DNA from: Nitratireductor alexandrii | GTDB lineage: Bacteria; Pseudomonadota; Alphaproteobacteria; Rhizobiales; Rhizobiaceae | Length of the DNA: 64,000 nucleotides | Reading direction: 5' to 3' | Assembly: GCF_004000215.1 (NCBI RefSeq) | Contig: NZ_RBVY01000003.1 | Location: forward strand, 507,574-571,573 | In this document: positions 60,015 through 64,000 of the stretch, in pieces | How the letters are laid out: each line of letters opens with the position of its first letter | Numbering within the stretch: position 1 is the stretch's first letter | The notes under the pieces: model-generated | What the model was told of the DNA's origin: nothing | The model's database searches: none | The model's input: only the letters and a program-made list of their open reading frames with translations | Made by a program: the position numbers and the translations under genes

Positions 60015-61325
60015 ATGAGTGATCCATATCTGCCACTTGAAATCGTTAGCCTGGTCCTTGCTGCCTACTATCGACTACCCGGCGCGGATCGCACGTACGA
60101 ACAGGTCAGCGTTGTGGAATCGAAAGGAGGTTGGGACCACGCGGGCCTAACCGAACGCGCGTTTGTCAGCTCTGCCGGCATAGCAGCTGCCGCGCTCGTT
60201 TTGCGTGAGAGAGGCCCAAAGCATTTTTCAGATGAGTCGATAGCGTTTTCGATCAGAACTCTCCGCGCGTTCTTTCGGGAGCACCACTACATCGTGGCGA
60301 GTGAATTAGCGGACTGGCCAGCCGATCAAAGCTACCGTGCCATGATTTCAGACGCTGGCAAGGCAGCACTTGCTGCCATGCTGGCGAACTCCTGTGTGTT
60401 TAATCCTCAATCCCGGCTACTGCTGTTTCCGTTGACTCCAGTTCTCGTGGAAGCTCCGTTCGTTGGGCAGAACTTCTTCATCGTACCGCCGGACAAGCTG
60501 ACCGCAGAGTTGCCCGCGGCGCTTCAACGCTTGGACCTTGTTACCACGCAGATGCCACCGCTCCGGCGCGAGGGAAGGGCGGTCGAGCCGGTCGGCTCAT
60601 GGCTCGGTGCGCGTGGCCCAAGCGATAACACCGCAAAGAAGATCAAAAGAATCGTTTTGGGTGCGCTCGCACTGGCGCCGATCTATCGCGAACGATATGG
60701 GTTTGTTCTTCGGCCATCGGTTCGGAACTACCTTAGCGTCCACCGAGAAATCGTGGTGGTCACCAGCAACCCGCATACGCCACCCCTAGCCGATGGCTTG
60801 CGAATTCGGGTTTGTGATCACGTGTGGCTTCGAATACTCGACTCGATCATCGCCTCGTCCGAGAAGCTCGAGCGCTCGAAACGCAATGCACTGGATTACT
60901 TCTTTCGAGGCTGGTTCCTCGATCCAGTCGAGCGTTGCCCCATAATGTTCATGGCCCTTGAGGCGCTGTTCGAAAATCGCGAAGGTCAAGCAACACAGCG
61001 CCTTAGGGAGGGCATGTTGACCACCCTCGATGCCGGTCATGCCCTGCCCCAGATCAACAAGATGATTGCCCTGAGAAATAGCGTGATTCACGGCGGGTCG
61101 CCGGACGTCTTTGCGTCGTCGATATACCAGAAATACTGGAGTCGGTTTGGAACTGATATTTCGATAGATCTGGAGGTTGCGACCGCGAAGTGTCTGCGAA
61201 AGCACGTATTTGGAGATGCGTTCGTGCCGCAGGGCGATCCCCATGAGGAGCTGGTAGCGGAGCATCGTGCGCTGGGCCACTTGCCGACCGAAGATACTCG
61301 TCTCGTGATCCCGGAATGGCCTTGA
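60015..61325 (+). CDS. HEPN-domain (ApeA-like) protein, 436 aa
   Basis: The C-terminal third has a helical ALEALFENREGQATQRLREG block and the RNSVIH motif (R354-x4-H359) of HEPN RNases, in the arrangement of the ApeA-like HEPN family. The N-terminal 280 residues do not match anything I recognise. ApeA itself is an abortive anti-phage HEPN protein, so a defence function is plausible. ATG 60015. No companion gene on its strand. Confidence 0.65.
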   Translation: MSDPYLPLEIVSLVLAAYYRLPGADRTYEQVSVVESKGGWDHAGLTERAFVSSAGIAAAALVLRERGPKHFSDESIAFSIRTLRAFFREHHYIVASELADWPADQSYRAMISDAGKAALAAMLANSCVFNPQSRLLLFPLTPVLVEAPFVGQNFFIVPPDKLTAELPAALQRLDLVTTQMPPLRREGRAVEPVGSWLGARGPSDNTAKKIKRIVLGALALAPIYRERYGFVLRPSVRNYLSVHREIVVVTSNPHTPPLADGLRIRVCDHVWLRILDSIIASSEKLERSKRNALDYFFRGWFLDPVERCPIMFMALEALFENREGQATQRLREGMLTTLDAGHALPQINKMIALRNSVIHGGSPDVFASSIYQKYWSRFGTDISIDLEVATAKCLRKHVFGDAFVPQGDPHEELVAEHRALGHLPTEDTRLVIPEWP

Positions 61326-61376
61326 GTGGTGGCGATTGGACCTGCCGGGGAACTAGATTGGACCCTGAGTGCTGAT

Positions 61377-61976
61377 CTAGGTGGCGTTTTCCGCACTGCC
61401 GGGAAGCTTAAGAGCCGCGGCAATGCACGCAGCCGTGGGCTCGTAATTGCCAAGGTGTGCCTGCCGCGAGGCCGTCATCCATGTATTGCGTTGGATGCGC
61501 GTGAGGTCGATGGCATGGCCGGCCCGTTCGGCGAGTTGTTCGAGATAGAGCAGCTGCGTGCGGCCATTGCCCTCGCGAAACGGATGCACATAGTTGATGT
61601 CACCCATGATGGTCCCGGCCTCGCGAGCGAAGCCGGAAGCATCGAGGCCGCCGAGGAACTCCTTTGCGATCAGACGGCGATGTATGTCCGCCATGCCGGT
61701 TTCGATGTAGCGGCGGAACTGGAACTGATGCCCGTCCTTCGAAATCTCGACCATGCGCAGTTCGCCCGCCCATTCATAGACATCCTGGAACAGGTAACGG
61801 TGGATCGCTTTCAGGTGGGCGAGATCGAAATCGCCGGAGGGAACACCTTCGGCAATCCGCTGCATGACGAACTCCCGCTCGAAATGATCGAGCTCGGCCG
61901 CGTCGCGGAGGTTCAGTCTGTTCTTGAGGACGGTGTAGTCAGGCGGATAGCAATAACGGGTATCAGGCTCGCTCAT
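61377..61976 (-). CDS. Fic family protein (AMP-transferase toxin type)
   Basis: 199 aa. Fic core HPFREGNGRTQ (131-141) with the flap region ISKDGHQFQFRRYIE before it. The usual last Arg of HxFx(D/E)GNGRxxR is replaced by Leu142, so activity may be reduced or changed. Fic enzymes of this length transfer AMP to targets such as gyrase or topoisomerase IV. The start overlaps the stop of the small upstream gene in ATGA. Confidence 0.88.
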   Translation of the reverse strand: MSEPDTRYCYPPDYTVLKNRLNLRDAAELDHFEREFVMQRIAEGVPSGDFDLAHLKAIHRYLFQDVYEWAGELRMVEISKDGHQFQFRRYIETGMADIHRRLIAKEFLGGLDASGFAREAGTIMGDINYVHPFREGNGRTQLLYLEQLAERAGHAIDLTRIQRNTWMTASRQAHLGNYEPTAACIAAALKLPGSAENAT

Positions 61977-62194
61977 TCAGCGGCATGAACCACGGCGGCG
62001 GCCTCGGCGCGCGCCTTGATATAGGCGCGCCGCCTTTCGTGGGACCAGCCCTCGCGCTCGAACATCTCGAACATCGCCGTCTGCTCCGCCGTCGGCGGAC
62101 TATCCTCGATGGCCTGCAAATGCGCGGCGACGAGCCGGCGCTGCCTGGCCCCGGCAAACTCCTTGTCCTGCTGCGTTTTTGGCGTCTTGCTCAT
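61973..62194 (-). CDS. Probable Fic antitoxin (VbhA/YhfG-like size)
   Basis: 73 aa, helical and charged (ARQRRLVAAHLQAIEDSPPT, FEREGWSHERRRAYI). It is in the place and overlap typical of Fic antitoxins (ATGA coupling), which block ATP binding by a [ST]xxxE[GN] helix. The motif is not clear here: the nearest fit is LQAIED. Assigned mainly by position. Confidence 0.5.
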   Translation of the reverse strand: MSKTPKTQQDKEFAGARQRRLVAAHLQAIEDSPPTAEQTAMFEMFEREGWSHERRRAYIKARAEAAAVVHAAE

Positions 62195-62519
62195 CTCTTC
62201 ATTCTACCGGATTCATCCTCTCATTGCCAGAATTTCCGGCCCTTTGGGCTCAAACCCGCGCAGAGCCTGGGCCCGCCGGTGACTTGGTGAAAGGTGTCCG
62301 ATCCCTTTGCCGGCGCTGGCCACCCAGCCGGTTCGATGGCGGTTATTTCGGACCGGCGCCCGCCGTTCAATGGCCTGCCCGCTCCACCCCTCCCGCCTGC
62401 GGCCCGAAGCCTTGGCGAAGGGCCGTGTTGACCATGACCGCCGGCCTTGTGACCGGCCCGATCTCTCCCGCGCATCGGCTGGATGGTCCAGCCGCCCAAC
62501 CAAGCAAAGGAGACATCCT
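62195..62519. other. Gene-free stretch before a small mobile-element gene
   Basis: GC-rich, no gene supported on either strand. The last bases give AAAGGAG, the ribosome site of the next gene. Confidence 0.45.
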
Positions 62520-62762
62520 ATGGAACACAAACCCACCAACGACAGGCCGCTCTTCCGCGTGACCTTCTCGCGCATCGAGCAGGACAGGGACGGCAACGAT
62601 ATCGTGACCCGGCCCAAGGAGATCGGCGCCATCTGGCCGCGCAAGAACGGCAAGCAGGGCGGCATCCTCTCGTTCGCCCATATCCCGGTCGAACTCGCAC
62701 AGCGCAAGGGCGTCATCTTCGTCCTGCCGGTCGATCAGGCCGACAACGGGGGGTCGCATTGA
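62520..62762 (+). CDS. Small conserved mobile-element protein, 80 aa
   Basis: MEHKPTNDRPLFRVTFSRIEQD, mixed beta and charged. The ATG has AAAGGAG upstream. Short proteins of this form are common in alphaproteobacterial ICEs and plasmids. Function unknown. It overlaps the next gene in TTGA. Confidence 0.6.
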   Translation: MEHKPTNDRPLFRVTFSRIEQDRDGNDIVTRPKEIGAIWPRKNGKQGGILSFAHIPVELAQRKGVIFVLPVDQADNGGSH

Positions 62763-63208
62763 GCCCCCGCCCGGAAACCTCCGGCCAAAGGCCGGGCAGT
62801 GGCGGCTCGCAGGAGCGGGCCGCCAGCTGCGAAGAGCGCATCGAGCGCCACCTGAAACAGCGGCTCGCCGACCTTCGCCGATTGCTCGACATGAGCGGCG
62901 TGGACGAAACCGAAACACTGGCCGAATATGGTCTGTCCTTTGATTACCTTCCGCCTGAAACGTTCCACGATCAGCGCGAGGCCTACTTCCGCTACCAGCT
63001 CTCCTGGGGCGGCCCCGGCGATGAGGTCCGCTTCTTCGTCAACCCGGACTTCACCTGCCATCGCATCGAATATTGGTTCCTCGACTGGTTCGATGGCGCC
63101 CACCGTGTGCTCGATGGTGACGATGCGGTGCTACTGCACGAAATCTGGCAGTGGTTTGCCGAGACCGGTGCCGTAGAGAGCGAATACGCAAGGGCACAGG
63201 CTCCCTAG
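62759..63208 (+). CDS. Conserved plasmid/ICE protein, 149 aa
   Basis: Aromatic-rich: YGLSFDYLPPETF, AYFRYQLSWGGPGDEVRFFV and RIEYWFLDWFDGAHRV, a phrase set familiar from plasmid genes of rhizobia. The start TTG overlaps the previous stop; an ATG inside would remove the first 45 residues or so. Function unknown. Confidence 0.6.
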   Translation: MSPRPETSGQRPGSGGSQERAASCEERIERHLKQRLADLRRLLDMSGVDETETLAEYGLSFDYLPPETFHDQREAYFRYQLSWGGPGDEVRFFVNPDFTCHRIEYWFLDWFDGAHRVLDGDDAVLLHEIWQWFAETGAVESEYARAQAP

Positions 63209-63230
63209 GCGCTTGCTCCTTGTTGTCTGA

Positions 63231-63800
63231 TCACGTTGACGGGCGCTCGGCCATTCGCTTCAACGACCGGCTGAGCGTCCATTCGGCAACTCCATATTGT
63301 TCGGCCAGTTCGGCGCGCGTCGAGGTGCCGAGATCGATCAGGCGTCTTGCCTCAGACAGTTGGCGTTTGCTGAGCTTCGGTGGTCGCCCGATGCGTTTGC
63401 CACGAGCCCGCGCGGCCGCAATGCCTTCCTTGGTGCGCTGGATCAGAACGTCGCGCTCGAATTCGGCGACCGCGCTCATCAACGTGAAGGTCAGCTTGCC
63501 ATGCGGTGTGGCGGTATCGAGACTGAGATCGGCGATATGAAACTGCACCCCGCCACCTTGCAGGGCATGCAGTTCGTTCAGGGCATCGCGCGCCGAGCGA
63601 AACGCGCGGTCCAACGACCACACGACGAGGGTATCACCGGGCTCCAAGCGGGCAACCACGGTCTCGTAGACAGGTCGCCGCCGGGCCACGGCGGAAAGGG
63701 TTTCGATGTGCAGTTCGTCGGATATCCGTTTCAGTCCGTCAATCTGGCGGTCGGGCCGCTGCTCGGCGGTCGACACGCGGATGTAGGCAATGCGCTTCAT
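63231..63800 (-). CDS. Serine resolvase/invertase (Hin family)
   Basis: 189 aa. Catalytic Ser10 in RIAYIRVSTAEQ, then GDTLVVWSLDRAFRSARDAL and a C-terminal helix-turn-helix (TRAELAEQYGVAEWTLSRSL). Size and shape fit Tn3-type resolvases or Hin invertases. It may resolve the surrounding element. No transposase gene in the window. Confidence 0.93.
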   Translation of the reverse strand: MKRIAYIRVSTAEQRPDRQIDGLKRISDELHIETLSAVARRRPVYETVVARLEPGDTLVVWSLDRAFRSARDALNELHALQGGGVQFHIADLSLDTATPHGKLTFTLMSAVAEFERDVLIQRTKEGIAAARARGKRIGRPPKLSKRQLSEARRLIDLGTSTRAELAEQYGVAEWTLSRSLKRMAERPST

Positions 63801-63959
63801 AATCGTTTTGTTTCAATGGCTTAAAGTTTCTCTCACATGGCCACACTATTGACCCTTTGTGTGCCGTCCCTCTTCGGACGGCGTTCGTGTTGATCCCGAC
63901 CCGCCGTACCGGCGGAATTCCTGTCTTTCAGAATATTTTACCAAATCTGAAGCCCGCAC

Positions 63960-64000
63960 TGTTGATTGCCACTGAGAACTGACCCGGCGTTTCCACCGAG
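63960..64000. mobile_element. Probable IS21-family element end (partial)
   Basis: The last 41 bases resemble the terminal repeats of IS21 elements of Rhizobiales, with TGTTGATTGCCACTGAGAACTGACCC followed by a repeat beginning CCACCGAG, in part. The rest would lie outside the window. Confidence 0.35.

Noticed and set aside
63863..63882. Short hairpin GCCGTCC / GGACGGC near the resolvase
   Set aside because: Seven-pair stem without T-run and not placed at a gene end; not enough to call a terminator or res site.

Overview
The window is strongly GC-rich and looks like chromosome of an alphaproteobacterium, most likely Hyphomicrobiales (Rhizobiales). Support comes from an Irr-type iron operator, two phasins with a TGCAATGCA-rich operator, the order aroA - SDR - cmk - rpsA next to a TIGR02300 gene and tRNA-Ala, a ureDABCEFG urease cluster, and a minimal ModE beside modABC. 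Genus cannot be decided from the sequence alone.

Bases 1-44,900 are ordinary chromosome. In order: an iron-regulated imelysin and Bfd pair; a flavin-dependent 2-hydroxy-acid oxidase coupled to a MaoC hydratase; two phasins flanking a DUF445 membrane protein; tRNA-Leu(CAG); an MscS channel coupled to a tiny zinc-ribbon protein; a histone-deacetylase-like gene broken by one amber codon; htpG; a decayed purine nucleoside phosphorylase and an amidohydrolase; a bifunctional aldolase/dehydrogenase; modABC with a Mo-box and modE; maiA; a secreted 1158-aa caspase-like protease with an EF-hand-like loop; Kbp (BON-LysM) and AlkB; a scattered urease cluster (25.5-35.7 kb) interrupted by unrelated genes, one of them antisense; a dedicated ACP/ketosynthase pair; a lipoyl-like DUF900 hydrolase; and rpsA, cmk, an SDR and aroA.

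At 44,836 tRNA-Ala(GGC) is the target of an integrated element. A 12-bp repeat of the tRNA 3' end (44,902 and 55,610) brackets about 10.7 kb that is visibly richer in A+T in parts. It carries a large serine recombinase reading into the tRNA, a small partner gene, several unrecognised membrane or secreted proteins, a DUF2958 protein and a 1337-aa STAND/NACHT-like NTPase ending in a PD-(D/E)XK-type nuclease domain. This NTPase-nuclease is the best candidate for an undescribed anti-phage system. On the predicted excised circle the recombinase reading frame would run in frame through the joined attachment site into the NTPase gene, which would give a 1857-codon fusion or a transcriptional coupling.

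From 55.6 kb to the end lies a second accessory region of plasmid or ICE type: a large ParB-like protein with strong inverted repeats downstream, a SRAP (YedK) peptidase, a HEPN (ApeA-like) protein, a Fic/antitoxin pair, small conserved mobile-element genes, a Hin-type resolvase, and what looks like the end of an IS21-family element at the right edge.
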